Below are positions 24,816 through 33,873 of a stretch of 58,209 bases of DNA, piece after piece; position 1 is the first letter of the stretch, and each line of letters opens with the position of its first letter. Under the pieces are notes generated by a model, which saw only the letters and a list, made by a program, of their open reading frames with translations, searched no databases and was not told where the DNA came from. Location: contig NZ_RDQG01000056.1 in NCBI RefSeq assembly GCF_003697815.1, positions 1 to 58,209 of the forward strand, read 5' to 3'. The position numbers and the translations under genes were made by a program. Origin of the DNA: Halalkalicoccus subterraneus. GTDB lineage: Archaea; Halobacteriota; Halobacteria; Halobacteriales; Halalkalicoccaceae.

Positions 24816-24996
24816 AGTCGCCTTTGACCTATGAAGGTATGATTTCTTCCTACAGCCTTCGTCTACTTGATTCCGCCCTTTTAGAACTTCTTTGAGCAGT
24901 TTGAGAAGAGATGTCTTACCTCGTTCGTTTGGGAAAGCCAGCATTATAATATATATGTTGTAAATAATTTTATGTATTCTAATAGTGATATTCTAA

Positions 24997-25965
24997 GTGG
25001 CTAATAAGAATACGATCTCACGGCGGCAGGTGATGAAAGCAGTAGGAGGAGGAATAGGTCTCACAGTTGGTTCGAATGCTTTTGCAACTAGAGCAAAGGC
25101 AGTAGACTCTGTTACAGTACGCCAGAACAACCGTGACTTGCGGGGTCAACAAGAACGCTGCATAATCAGCGAGGATCTCCATTCCGCGCTGAAGATACCA
25201 ATAAATGGACAGATACGTGTCGGAGGACAGAATGATGAGACAAAATACGAATCCGGGTTGTATACAGTTACGGAGACCAATCTTGAATCGACTACAGTCG
25301 AGATGAGTAAAGACGGATTAGACCGGCTTGACTTTACGAACAATTCATCTGGATTTGTTGATCCGAATGCACCCCATCCAGAATATGAGACGAGAGAGAT
25401 GGCGGACAAAAACGATGAATACGTCGAGATACTCGTTGATAATGAGGAGCAGTCAGACCTAGTTGCGTGTGCACCTCATGGGGGCTGGATCGAATACCGA
25501 ACTGATGCGCAATCAGCATACGTTGCTACTGCATTAGACGTAACTGAATGGTCATGTGCAGGTTACAACAGTGGAGGAGGAGCGTATGACCGATGGCACA
25601 TTACGTCAACAGCGATTGATAGACGGTCGTTCCCGAAGCTAGACAGTATTGGCGATCGAGAATTTACGCACGCAGTGAGTTTCCATGGGTTTTCCCGCTC
25701 AGGAGTCGTGATTGGTGGTAATGCGGACAATGATCTCAAGAAGAGAATGCGTGATGAAATAGACTCACTGACTAATGGGAAGTATGATATCACTCTTGCT
25801 GATAGTGATAGTCCTTACTCGGGTACTTCCTCCGAGAACTTCGTCAATTGGCTCACTAAAGACGGAGATGGAATCCAAATAGAACAAGGGTGGGAGGCAC
25901 GGACCACCGATTGGAAAACAATTGCGACAGCAGTTGTCAAAGTATATAGAGATCGGGTCCTGTAA
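24997..25965 (+). CDS. Tat-exported poly-gamma-glutamate hydrolase (1)
   Basis: A protein of 322 residues from a GTG start. The Tat signal is TISRRQVMKAVGGGIGLTVGSNAFA. The poly-gamma-glutamate hydrolase (PghP/YjqB, UPF0714) motifs are CAPHGGWIEYRTD (about 158-170; His161 and Glu166 are likely zinc ligands), a His near 201, and VSFHGFSRSGVVIGG (His230). Family members cut poly-gamma-glutamate at gamma-glutamyl bonds. Its neighbours are capC and capB, so it could trim or release the polymer outside the cell. It is notably AT-richer than hydrolase 2 and only distantly similar, suggesting separate acquisition. Downstream is a hairpin with a T-run. Confidence 0.78.
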   Translation: MANKNTISRRQVMKAVGGGIGLTVGSNAFATRAKAVDSVTVRQNNRDLRGQQERCIISEDLHSALKIPINGQIRVGGQNDETKYESGLYTVTETNLESTTVEMSKDGLDRLDFTNNSSGFVDPNAPHPEYETREMADKNDEYVEILVDNEEQSDLVACAPHGGWIEYRTDAQSAYVATALDVTEWSCAGYNSGGGAYDRWHITSTAIDRRSFPKLDSIGDREFTHAVSFHGFSRSGVVIGGNADNDLKKRMRDEIDSLTNGKYDITLADSDSPYSGTSSENFVNWLTKDGDGIQIEQGWEARTTDWKTIATAVVKVYRDRVL

Positions 25966-25992
25966 CGACCTAGTTCAAATATAATATTGTAG

Positions 25993-26015
25993 TATTTTCG
26001 CCGCAAAAATATTTT
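25993..26015 (+). terminator. Hairpin with T-run after hydrolase 1
   Basis: TATTTT (25993-25998) pairs with AAAATA (26006-26011), followed by TTTT. It lies 28 bp after the stop. The stem is weak and AT-only, but the placement suits a terminator. Confidence 0.4.
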
Positions 26016-26223
26016 TAGATGAATTTCTACGCGTGTTATTACTTACCATCTGACTAGCTGTGGTGTTATCCAACCTACATTCAGTGATAGAAACCCCGGT
26101 GACTAAGGGAACTCAAAGAGTAGGAATCCAATACGATGTTTAAGGGGAAGGGAACATGATTAGTGGCAATGGGCCAATGTATTATTTCAGACCAAGCGTA
26201 CCATCTCGCAGGGCGACAACAGA

Positions 26224-27384
26224 ATGATCGCTGCGGTTGCAATTACAATTCTTGGACTACTGCTTGGAATCGGGATTGTACAGCGAACTGGACTACGTGT
26301 AGGGGGTGTTATTGTAGTTCCACTGTTAGCTGTTTACTCGCTCTATACGATTGCAGCATTACCAGTGTTTATTCTCAGTACGTTAGTAGCGTATATTGGC
26401 GTTGGGCTAATCCGTAGTCGGACATTGATTCATGGGCGACAACTACTCCTGGCCAGTCTAGGGGTCGGAGTTACTGTCCCATTGGTTGCAACAGTCATTT
26501 TTGAGATCTGGCCGCTCTTCGATAGTCTTGCTGAAATAGCCTTTATTGGGACAATTCTTCCTGGGATTGCAGCCTATAATTTCCACAAAATCGGTACAGA
26601 AGATCGTCTCACTGATATCGCGGTCAGCTTCGGTGTTCTCGGAGGCCTGATGATCTTTGGTGCAGCCCTTGTCAATCCGACGCTCGCAACATCAGTGAGT
26701 CCTGGACTGACATCAATTCTATTCACACCCAGCTCCGATATTGCTCAGTTCAACGGGGCTGTTCGGGGTGCGGTTGCCTCAGCAACCTTCTTGCCTCGGG
26801 AGCCAACCGTTCTTTTGCTGTTAGCGGGGTTGATTGCTTCCGAGAGTGCCCATTCACGGTGGGGTGTTCGAACTGGTGGTCTGATCGCTGTTCCACTATT
26901 GGTTGTGCTGGCATTGACCAACGTGTGGACAATCCCAGTATATCTCGGTGGACTTGTGGTTGTCTATGGTGCGATCAATCTAATTCATCGACAGACACTC
27001 TTGTATGGCCGTGTGCTCCTTAGCCTCGGACTTGTTGTATCAATGCTCTACGTCAGTGTTGTTGCGGCTGTACTCAGTACTGTCACTGGATTTCTCCTGT
27101 ATTTCACAGCGATTCTGGCAGGAGTGGGGGCCTACAATTATCACATGGTCGCACCGGCTGAGCGTCTCGAATCGGCTGCACTCGCAGCAGGATTGTTCAG
27201 TGCATTAATCGCGATCACTCGTGCACTTGTCGAACCGACTGAGGTTGGCGCGCTTGCAACGGTTTCCTCGATCCATATAGCGGTCCTTGGAGGGAGCGTT
27301 ATCGGGGCTTGCTATGCAATGTATCGACTCGAACAACGACGCCGTCCGGTTGCACGGCACCATAGCCGAGGGGTGAACATTTGA
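26224..27384 (+). CDS. capC: Poly-gamma-glutamate synthase membrane subunit CapC/PgsC (duplicated form)
   Basis: A protein of 386 residues with about ten membrane helices. It consists of two CapC-like halves: the first has RTGLRVGGVIVVPLLAVYSL and YIGVGLIRSRTLIHGRQ (about 20-72), the second RWGVRTGGLIAVPLLVVLAL and YGAINLIHRQTLLYGRV (about 219-270). A single half is about the size of the Bacillus PgsC, so this is a fused duplication, which I recall as usual in haloarchaea. It ends 1 bp before capB. Together they polymerise and export poly-gamma-glutamate. The long 5' region (25966-26223) includes a TTTAAG box near 26140. Confidence 0.85.
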   Translation: MIAAVAITILGLLLGIGIVQRTGLRVGGVIVVPLLAVYSLYTIAALPVFILSTLVAYIGVGLIRSRTLIHGRQLLLASLGVGVTVPLVATVIFEIWPLFDSLAEIAFIGTILPGIAAYNFHKIGTEDRLTDIAVSFGVLGGLMIFGAALVNPTLATSVSPGLTSILFTPSSDIAQFNGAVRGAVASATFLPREPTVLLLLAGLIASESAHSRWGVRTGGLIAVPLLVVLALTNVWTIPVYLGGLVVVYGAINLIHRQTLLYGRVLLSLGLVVSMLYVSVVAAVLSTVTGFLLYFTAILAGVGAYNYHMVAPAERLESAALAAGLFSALIAITRALVEPTEVGALATVSSIHIAVLGGSVIGACYAMYRLEQRRRPVARHHSRGVNI

Positions 27385-27385
27385 G

Positions 27386-28699
27386 ATGGCATCTAGAAAC
27401 CTCAATCAATCCGAATCAACCACCGAACCGCTCCGACAGCGAATCGTGAATCTTATTGAAACCATTACGACGAGCTGCACTCGTGGACGCCACCACCAAA
27501 GCCGGCTTGATGAAATCGACCCGAAAATCGTTGTTTCAGGTACGAGAGGGAAATCCAGCCTCACACAGTGGCTCTACGAAATCCTCCAATCGCGTGATTA
27601 CAATACGTTCGCGAAGATCACGGGCAACCGACCAGTCACGGAACATGGGGGAGAGACGTACGACATCAAACGAGGCAATCGTGTCACGTTATACGAGAAC
27701 GAACGTGAACTTCGAAAGCATACCCCTGAGGACGCAATGGTCGTCGAGAATCAGGCGATCTCATCATACACGACCCGGATGGTCAATCAGTCGTTTACAG
27801 ATGCTCGCGTCGTCGTTCTGAGCAACGTTCGAGAGGACCATCTTTCGACGCTTGGTAGTGACCGCTATCAGGTTGCTCGAGGACTCGTCCGTGCGATTCC
27901 AGCAGGAACGCATGTCGTAAATGCTGAACGGGATCTACATCTCCGATCGTATCTTGAAGAAGAAATCCATCGGCGTGGAGCGACCGTTTCGCATGTCACT
28001 GTCCCTGAAGAATACGAATCCATTCCGGGAATCGAATCGATTTATGCACTGAATCACGTGCTTGCGGCGATCGGTGAAGCGCCCCTCACAGAGGATTCAT
28101 TGGAAGCATATCGTGATGAGATGCGTGTCGAATGGACGGACCTTCCAAACGGGAAAGTGTACAATGCTGCAGAGGTCAATGACGTGCAGTCGACCGAGAT
28201 GGTCCGTCAGGCTCTCCTGGGTGAAAACGAGGCTACAGAGGAAACACCTGTTACACCGTTTCTCTACTTGCGGGGTGATAGACGTGGAAGGACGGTTTCG
28301 TTCTTGCACTATCTCAACGAGCTCTACGAGGAGAACGAGCGTGCATTCGAGACGGTGCATGTTGGTGGCGAGACGACTGAGGTATTCAAACGAAAAGCCC
28401 AGTTCCCGGTTGAGATCCACAATACCGATGTTGAGAGTGCTGGAGAAGTATTGGATGCGCTGCTTGAGACTGGATATCCCGCATTTCTGATGGGCAATAC
28501 AGTCGCGGAATTCATGCGCGAGTTCGAAACTGAGATCGACCGTCGCGAGAGTATTACCCAACTCGATGTTCAGTCCCAACAGACGGTTGGAGATACGGCC
28601 ACCACTATCACTGATGGTGGGTATCCTAGAGAGGAGCTTCCGGGACCTCCAGTACCATCTCCCCAAGCCGAGAACAAATCTGATCCCGACGGAGAGTGA
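27386..28699 (+). CDS. capB: Poly-gamma-glutamate synthase ligase subunit CapB/PgsB
   Basis: A protein of 437 residues of the Mur-ligase superfamily. The P-loop is VVSGTRGKSSLTQWL (about 49-63). AKITGNRPV, MVVENQAISSYTTRM and VVVLSNVREDHLSTLG (about 145-160) follow the CapB pattern. It activates the glutamate chain with ATP and adds glutamate, working with membrane CapC. The last 40 residues are a Pro/Glu-rich tail. It is translated just after capC (1-bp gap). Confidence 0.88.
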   Translation: MASRNLNQSESTTEPLRQRIVNLIETITTSCTRGRHHQSRLDEIDPKIVVSGTRGKSSLTQWLYEILQSRDYNTFAKITGNRPVTEHGGETYDIKRGNRVTLYENERELRKHTPEDAMVVENQAISSYTTRMVNQSFTDARVVVLSNVREDHLSTLGSDRYQVARGLVRAIPAGTHVVNAERDLHLRSYLEEEIHRRGATVSHVTVPEEYESIPGIESIYALNHVLAAIGEAPLTEDSLEAYRDEMRVEWTDLPNGKVYNAAEVNDVQSTEMVRQALLGENEATEETPVTPFLYLRGDRRGRTVSFLHYLNELYEENERAFETVHVGGETTEVFKRKAQFPVEIHNTDVESAGEVLDALLETGYPAFLMGNTVAEFMREFETEIDRRESITQLDVQSQQTVGDTATTITDGGYPREELPGPPVPSPQAENKSDPDGE

Positions 28700-28722
28700 T
28701 GGTATCTACCCTCGGAAGGACC

Positions 28723-28739
28723 ACCGTCTCGGAGACGGT
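28723..28739. terminator. GC-rich hairpin after capB
   Basis: ACCGTCTC-G-GAGACGGT is a perfect 8-bp stem 23 bp after the capB stop. No T-run follows, so it could instead be an operator for the downstream hydrolase gene, which starts at 28927. Confidence 0.4.
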
Positions 28740-28926
28740 CCGTGAGAGATCGGCATATATCCCCCCAATAAGGGGTTGTCTCCGGTAACAGTGAGTGGGT
28801 GCGATCTGAGAGGGATTCCGCCCCCTCACTAGCCCGTTTTACGCAGAGAGGGTGCTGTGCGATGGGGCTCTCTTGAAGACGGGATCGAATCGAGCGAGCA
28901 AACGAAACAGTCACATAACGCATATA

Positions 28927-30039
28927 ATGGCAAAAGATACGACCAATTCAAAGCAGTCACGACGCGGATTCCTCGGGGGGTTAGTTGCAACACCCGTTTT
29001 ACTGGGTGGGGCAGTCAATGCCTACGAATCCTCCGCTCGTGACGAATCAGTACAGTCAGTCAACTCTCGAGCGATCGATCGATCGGGTAGTCAGACAAGC
29101 GCGACACTTGGCTATCCGATTGATGACGAACAGTTCAATACAGAGACGTTCACATACGTCTCCGCTGATAGCGACCTGCTCGGTGAGGTCGGTCGAACGA
29201 TTGGTGAACAAATCCGCCTTCGACGTACCGACGAGGACACGAAAAACGAGTACGCCGTCTATACGGTGCGTGAAGAGAAAAACGAAGGCGAGCAACTTGT
29301 TCGATCGAACGATGCCGGACGTGCCCGGCTCGACATCGCAAATACCTCGTGGGTCCAGACGGGTGATCGTCGGTTGTTCTGCCCGCGTCCACAGCAAGAT
29401 GCACCGATCAACGACGAGGACGAGACGGCCATCGAAGTCGATCCGATGGTCGTCCATCCTGAGCTCGACGAGAGTGAGGCACGCGAGCAAAACGAATATA
29501 TCGAATTCGGTGATCAAGCCGGTTCGAATGCGATCATCCTTGCACCACACGGTGGAGACGTTCAACCTGAGACGGATCGTCAGGCCGAACACGTCTCGAG
29601 TCTCCTTGGTGAGGGCGTCTCCCTATGGGGGACCAAGGGCTATCGAAAGGGTGGCGGTGCATTCATCCGCTGGTACGTGCCGTCCTACAACATGTCGTAT
29701 ACCTCGTACCCGTTCCTTGCCGAGATGGCAGAGACGGAGTACGAATACGCTGTCGCGTTCCATGGAACCTGTACCCAGAACGTCCAAATCGGTGGACAGG
29801 CACCGGAAAGCTTCCGGGTAGAAATCCGCGACGCAATAAACAGCGTTCTCGAAGAAAAGGATGCACAGCAGCGTGCAGTCCTTGGAACCGGAGAGCATCG
29901 TGTTGATGGCGATAATACGCTCGCCAACCGTCTTGCAACTCGGTGTGGCGTCTGGATTGGCCAGGACGAAACAACGCGTGCGGAACACGGTGAGGAAGTT
30001 GCTACGGCAGTTGCGGATGTCCTTGACTCGCGTGTCTGA
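28927..30039 (+). CDS. Tat-exported poly-gamma-glutamate hydrolase (2)
   Basis: The start at 28927 (MAKDTTNSK) directly precedes the Tat signal QSRRGFLGGLVATPVLLGGA; an upstream in-frame ATG adds 25 unrelated residues. It has 370 residues. Hydrolase motifs are ILAPHGGDVQPETDRQ and VAFHGTCTQNVQIGGQ, with AFIRWYVPS in between matching DRWHITS of hydrolase 1. It probably cuts extracellular poly-gamma-glutamate. Its base composition resembles capB. It lies downstream of capB on the same strand and faces capA. Confidence 0.78.
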   Translation: MAKDTTNSKQSRRGFLGGLVATPVLLGGAVNAYESSARDESVQSVNSRAIDRSGSQTSATLGYPIDDEQFNTETFTYVSADSDLLGEVGRTIGEQIRLRRTDEDTKNEYAVYTVREEKNEGEQLVRSNDAGRARLDIANTSWVQTGDRRLFCPRPQQDAPINDEDETAIEVDPMVVHPELDESEAREQNEYIEFGDQAGSNAIILAPHGGDVQPETDRQAEHVSSLLGEGVSLWGTKGYRKGGGAFIRWYVPSYNMSYTSYPFLAEMAETEYEYAVAFHGTCTQNVQIGGQAPESFRVEIRDAINSVLEEKDAQQRAVLGTGEHRVDGDNTLANRLATRCGVWIGQDETTRAEHGEEVATAVADVLDSRV

Positions 30040-30069
30040 GGACAAGATCTTCCTCCACTCGGTACTCGA

Positions 30070-30095
30070 ACGGAGTTAGTTTCACTCCGTTTTTT
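30070..30095 (+). terminator. Hairpin terminator between hydrolase 2 and capA
   Basis: ACGGAGT (30070-30076) pairs with ACTCCGT (30084-30090), followed by a T-run (TTTTTT to 30095). It has the shape of an intrinsic-type terminator for the plus strand and overlaps the capA stop codon on the other strand. Confidence 0.65.
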
Positions 30096-32289
30096 ATTCG
30101 CTGCTTGAATCCGGATTGCTCGTTTCTTCGGCAAGTGGCGACCAACTGATTTCCTGATTAGATTCGACCGAGGGCTGATTGGCCTTGAGGTCAGCTGTTA
30201 TTTCTCCGTCCAGATAGAGGTGATCGTACTGATGGCCACCGGAAATAGAAGGGTCAGCCCACTCAATCAGTCGAATATCGTCGAGGAGGACTTCACGAAC
30301 GCCGCCTTCTTCCGGTGGCTCCAAGAAGAAGAACATATCAATGAATTCGGCGTTTGTTGGCGGATCGAGATGCCAGACGAGTCGGTGCCACTCTCCAGTG
30401 CTCGAATCCGGTTCGAGTGATTCAGTTGTAAAGGAATTACCCCGGCTCTCACCATACCAGGAAACGAGAATTTCGAAGTTCGCGTTCTCGGAATACTGAT
30501 AGAGTAGATTGAGTGTATACCCCTGTTCATTCTCCAGAACCGGGAGGCGGTATCGGGGAGACAAGAGTGCTCGATCCTCATTACCCTCATGACGAGTTAA
30601 CCGGGCACCAGCATGGCCGTTGTGACCGGTATTTGGCGTTATTGTGGGGTCTGATTCCCGCCCATAACGCCACAGGGGACCTTCAAAACGTTGTCCGTCG
30701 ATAGTTGTGTCCTCAAAATCACCCGTAAGAAGGCGATCACGACCGAGTTGAGCGTCTCCACTCGATATTGACATTTCTTCGATCCAACCCTGCTCCTGAG
30801 TATAGATTGCTTCGGTCCCCTCGAACGACCGCTGTTCCTGGTTAGTACTGGGAGTCTCGTCAGAGACGTGGGCTGGACCTGTCGTCCATAGTTGATGCTC
30901 GGATAGACCTACAGTGTCTGGAGAATGACCGGCGGTAGTTTGGAGAACGTGATCTCGCGGACGTCCGATAATACCTTTCGGGAGATAGCCCTCCAGAAGG
31001 AGGGGTTCGATCGATGTCTCGACGACACCATCTGCAGTCACGTGAGCAGTAAAGACATAGGAGTCAAGCGTTTCCCAGAGTTCTTGATCAAAGACGAAGT
31101 TACCTACGCTCCATGCGATTGTCCCATCCTCATATGGTTCGATTCCACCGGTTACGTGAGGATGGTGATTAACGACTAAATCAGCGCCAGCCTCAATTGC
31201 TTCTTCGCTTAGTGTTCGGATTCGCTCATCGGGATCGCGTACATACTCATCGCCACCGTGGATCTGGACAACGACGGCATCAGCGTTCTCCGTTGCTTGT
31301 TGAACGGCTGTTTGAAGACGATCGGTCGTTGGCTCTGCAACACCAACCGAAGCAGGAATTGTCCGTTGTTCACCGTTGTGTTCGAAACGGTGTCGACTCT
31401 TCTCACTCTGGTCAGCCGACCAATCGATGTCAACGCTCTCACCAACGATCGTTGTGCAAGAAATATAGGCGACTGTTAGTCCATTCTCTTCGATGTAGGC
31501 CGGCTCCCATGCCTCGTCACTAGAGAATCCCGCACCGGAATAGGCAATGTCGTGCTCATCAAGCGAATCGATTGTATCTTCTAATCCGATATCAAGGGCG
31601 TCAAAAACGTGGTTATTGCCGAGTGCAGTGTATTCGACACCCGCTTCAGCAAGTACTTGGGCTGCAACGGGATGACTGACGTACGAGAATGTCTTCTCAG
31701 GATGACGAAGGTCAGTAGTCGTGAGCGGTGTCTCGAGATTGATCGAGGTAATATCGCCTGCTGCCAAAAAGGGTTGGATCCCCTGCAGTATTTCACGGTG
31801 GTCTTCAAGCCGTGTTTCAGGGTTAATCTGATAGCGAGGGGAGAGTGAATCGTGGTTTGGCTCGTAGAATCGCCGCCCAAACATCACATCGCCGGCGAAT
31901 TGGAGCGAGACTGCTCCTTCTCGTTCAGTCACTGTCTGGGTAACTGTCTCTCCAGGACCGACAGCCTGCATTTCAGTTAGATACTCCTCGTGCTCAATTC
32001 GGAGCCACACTGGTCGCCGAAGGTCAATCGAGAAAGATCCATCTTGATCGGTCGTCGTGTCTGCAATAGTGGTATCCCCCTCCCGAATTGCTGTAATGGT
32101 TGCGTCGGTAATCGGATCGCCGCCTTGTGTGATAACGGTACCACTTACCGGATTTGAATCCGGGAGTGACTCCTCGGAGTCAGCACCTCTATCGGTTAAT
32201 CCAAGATCTGATACGCAGCCTGCTGTGCTAGCGAAAAGACCAGTCCCTAGTCCCCCCAAAACAGCCCTCCGATTAAACCCACTACCCAT
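30094..32289 (-). CDS. capA: CapA/PgsA-type poly-gamma-glutamate protein, Tat lipoprotein with extra domains
   Basis: The start at 32289 (MGSGFNRRAV) gives 731 residues. A Tat lipoprotein signal is seen: NRRAVLGGLGTGLFASTAGC, with the Cys for lipidation at about 24. About 45-125 is a carboxypeptidase-regulatory-like beta domain (VSGTVITQGGDPITDATI...DQDGSFSIDL). About 130-440 is the CapA metallophosphatase-like core: LQFAGDVMFGRRF, SINLETPLT, TALGNNHVFDALD, VVQIHGGDEY and VVNHHPHVTGG. About 510-690 looks like a carbohydrate-binding jelly roll. CapA/PgsA acts in transport or anchoring of the polymer. It is on the opposite strand to capCB, convergent with hydrolase 2. Confidence 0.85.
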   Translation of the reverse strand: MGSGFNRRAVLGGLGTGLFASTAGCVSDLGLTDRGADSEESLPDSNPVSGTVITQGGDPITDATITAIREGDTTIADTTTDQDGSFSIDLRRPVWLRIEHEEYLTEMQAVGPGETVTQTVTEREGAVSLQFAGDVMFGRRFYEPNHDSLSPRYQINPETRLEDHREILQGIQPFLAAGDITSINLETPLTTTDLRHPEKTFSYVSHPVAAQVLAEAGVEYTALGNNHVFDALDIGLEDTIDSLDEHDIAYSGAGFSSDEAWEPAYIEENGLTVAYISCTTIVGESVDIDWSADQSEKSRHRFEHNGEQRTIPASVGVAEPTTDRLQTAVQQATENADAVVVQIHGGDEYVRDPDERIRTLSEEAIEAGADLVVNHHPHVTGGIEPYEDGTIAWSVGNFVFDQELWETLDSYVFTAHVTADGVVETSIEPLLLEGYLPKGIIGRPRDHVLQTTAGHSPDTVGLSEHQLWTTGPAHVSDETPSTNQEQRSFEGTEAIYTQEQGWIEEMSISSGDAQLGRDRLLTGDFEDTTIDGQRFEGPLWRYGRESDPTITPNTGHNGHAGARLTRHEGNEDRALLSPRYRLPVLENEQGYTLNLLYQYSENANFEILVSWYGESRGNSFTTESLEPDSSTGEWHRLVWHLDPPTNAEFIDMFFFLEPPEEGGVREVLLDDIRLIEWADPSISGGHQYDHLYLDGEITADLKANQPSVESNQEISWSPLAEETSNPDSSSE

Positions 32290-32548
32290 AGCGCTAATCT
32301 GGAGAAGGAAATTCAAGACAGTTCGCTTCTATGATCTCTTTGCTAGTGATTCTGTAGTTGAGTGTCGAATAGACCCAATCAGACGGCCTCCGTTCGTCTC
32401 ATGTACTGCGTTATATTATAACTAGGATATCAAATGATAAAGGAGTGAGTTTAGTGGCTACAAACCTACGTTCTTCTTATATTTAGTAAATTCTAGTATT
32501 TCTGTTTCTTGGTAAAGCATATGTGTGGTTAGCGTAAATTCACTACCA
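32290..32548. promoter_or_regulatory. Divergent promoter region of capA and the small gene at 32549
   Basis: An AT-rich 259-bp region separates two divergent genes. TATATTATAACTAGG near 32411 and TATATTTAG near 32477 are possible TATA-like boxes. No clear operator palindrome is seen. Confidence 0.35.
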
Positions 32549-32812
32549 ATGAAATGGTTGCAGGAGTGGTTACCCTCTGTTTCGTTTGAAAATGTACGCG
32601 CGCGGAATTTCGAACGCTGTGTAGAGCAAGGGGCAGGAACACGGATTATCGATCGAAAATCAACTGCCACTGGACAACGGGTAACAGTCCGCCTTGCCCC
32701 GGATTCGTCGATCAATCAAGATCTCCTGCAACTCATCAACACATCGAGTGTCGAGATGACCGGTATCTCTACTGAAGAGGGCTCAACCTATCTTAAGGTT
32801 GAGATAGACTAA
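32549..32812 (+). CDS. Small conserved-looking haloarchaeal protein, function unknown
   Basis: The start at 32549 gives 87 residues: MKWLQEWLPSVSFENVRARN, then GQRVTVRLAPDSSINQDLL and GSTYLKVEID. It is alpha/beta and acidic with no membrane segment. I do not recognise the family. It ends 5 bp before the conserved 3' flank of the coiled-coil gene and is convergent with it. Confidence 0.5.
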   Translation: MKWLQEWLPSVSFENVRARNFERCVEQGAGTRIIDRKSTATGQRVTVRLAPDSSINQDLLQLINTSSVEMTGISTEEGSTYLKVEID

Positions 32813-32817
32813 CTATC

Positions 32818-32984
32818 TAATCACACCGTGGTGTGATATGGTTCCGAAAATAGAATCGACGAAACCGTTTTTCCTCCCTCTACTACTCCTATAACGGGAG
32901 GAGGCTGCTCGGAGTTGGAACTAGGACGGGACGGCTTGCCCGGGGTAGTTGTCGTCAGCTATGCGCCTTATTGTTGTCCCGTTG
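32818..32984 (-). repeat. Conserved 3' flank of the coiled-coil gene (repeat unit, copy E)
   Basis: This 167-bp flank carries the TCACACC-GT-GGTGTGA hairpin (32821-32836) and blocks such as CTGCTCGGAGTT and GGGGTAGTTG. The same sequence, in the same order, follows decayed copies C (22465-22650) and D (24580-24749), and partly A. It is more conserved than the coding remnants, so it may be a functional end of the repeated unit. Confidence 0.65.
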
Positions 32985-33698
32985 TCAGGACATCACGCCT
33001 CCTGCGGGGGGTTGCTCAATATCCTGGTCACAACGATCGTGATAGCGGTCGGCCGCTTCTTCGTCGACCACGACGAGCTTCTTCCCGCGACGCTTGGTTT
33101 GCTCAACGTCGTCTTTCCCCAGCTTCTCGAGGAAGTTCATGACACGGGCCACAGTTTGCGTGTGAGGCTTCGATCCTTCGGCGGCAGTGATGACCTTCGC
33201 GATCGTCTGGCTATCGAGCACGAGTCCAGCAGGCGCCTTCTCAGCGTAATCCGTCACGTCCCGTGCGATAAAGCGAGCGCGTTTCTGGTTGGTCGTGAGC
33301 TCGCGATCGGTGACGTGCTCGGGAAGCGTACAGATGCGTTCTAACGGTGTCTCGGTGGTCGTGGTCTGGGAGTCGGTCTCCTCGACGTCGACGGTAGTGG
33401 TCGCGTCGGGCGTTTCCTGGAGCGTTGTCTCTAACTCTTTGGTCTGGTCTTCGACGTCGGTGATCCGGCCGCGAACGTCCGCGAACTCCGAACCGGCAAA
33501 GCGCTTGTACTCGGTGAGCTCTGCTTCAAGCTCCTCGATCCGGTCGTCCTTGCGTTCGAGTTGGCCCTCGAGTTCTGCAACGCGATCAGTGAGCGCCTCG
33601 AGCTGTTCACAGACCGACGCAAGCGTTGACTCTTCGGTCTCGGTCGCGGGCTGGTCGGTGGCGGTACTGTCGGTACTCGTGGATGTGGGTTCAGTCAT
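32985..33698 (-). CDS. Coiled-coil protein of haloarchaeal plasmids (parent of the repeats)
   Basis: The start at 33698 (MTEPTSTSTD) gives 237 residues. The first 35 are Thr/Ser/Glu-rich. About 28-105 is a coiled coil (EQLEALTDRVAELEGQLERKDDRIEELEAEL). The C-terminal half (about 125-230) is a small helical, possibly winged-helix domain: TTNQKRARFIARDVTDYAE, AGLVLDSQTIAKV, and HTQTVARVMNFLEKLGKDDV, ending in a basic KKLVVV segment. It is the third gene of a minus-strand operon behind two zinc-finger genes. Function unknown; a DNA-binding plasmid maintenance role is a guess. Four 3' fragments of it lie elsewhere in the window. Confidence 0.65.
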   Translation of the reverse strand: MTEPTSTSTDSTATDQPATETEESTLASVCEQLEALTDRVAELEGQLERKDDRIEELEAELTEYKRFAGSEFADVRGRITDVEDQTKELETTLQETPDATTTVDVEETDSQTTTTETPLERICTLPEHVTDRELTTNQKRARFIARDVTDYAEKAPAGLVLDSQTIAKVITAAEGSKPHTQTVARVMNFLEKLGKDDVEQTKRRGKKLVVVDEEAADRYHDRCDQDIEQPPAGGVMS

Positions 33699-33873
33699 CG
33701 GAAACGTGGTGTGTCGCGGGTGAGACGATCGGGCCCGTCTCATGGCTAACAAGCGATTCGACGGCGTAGCTGCGTGGCGTCACTACACTCAAGGTATGGG
33801 GTGTTACAGGCGGGGCTCTCGATGGGCGTGCAGCGCTGGCGCTGTGCGAAAGCCCGCCCATTGCTGGTACGGG

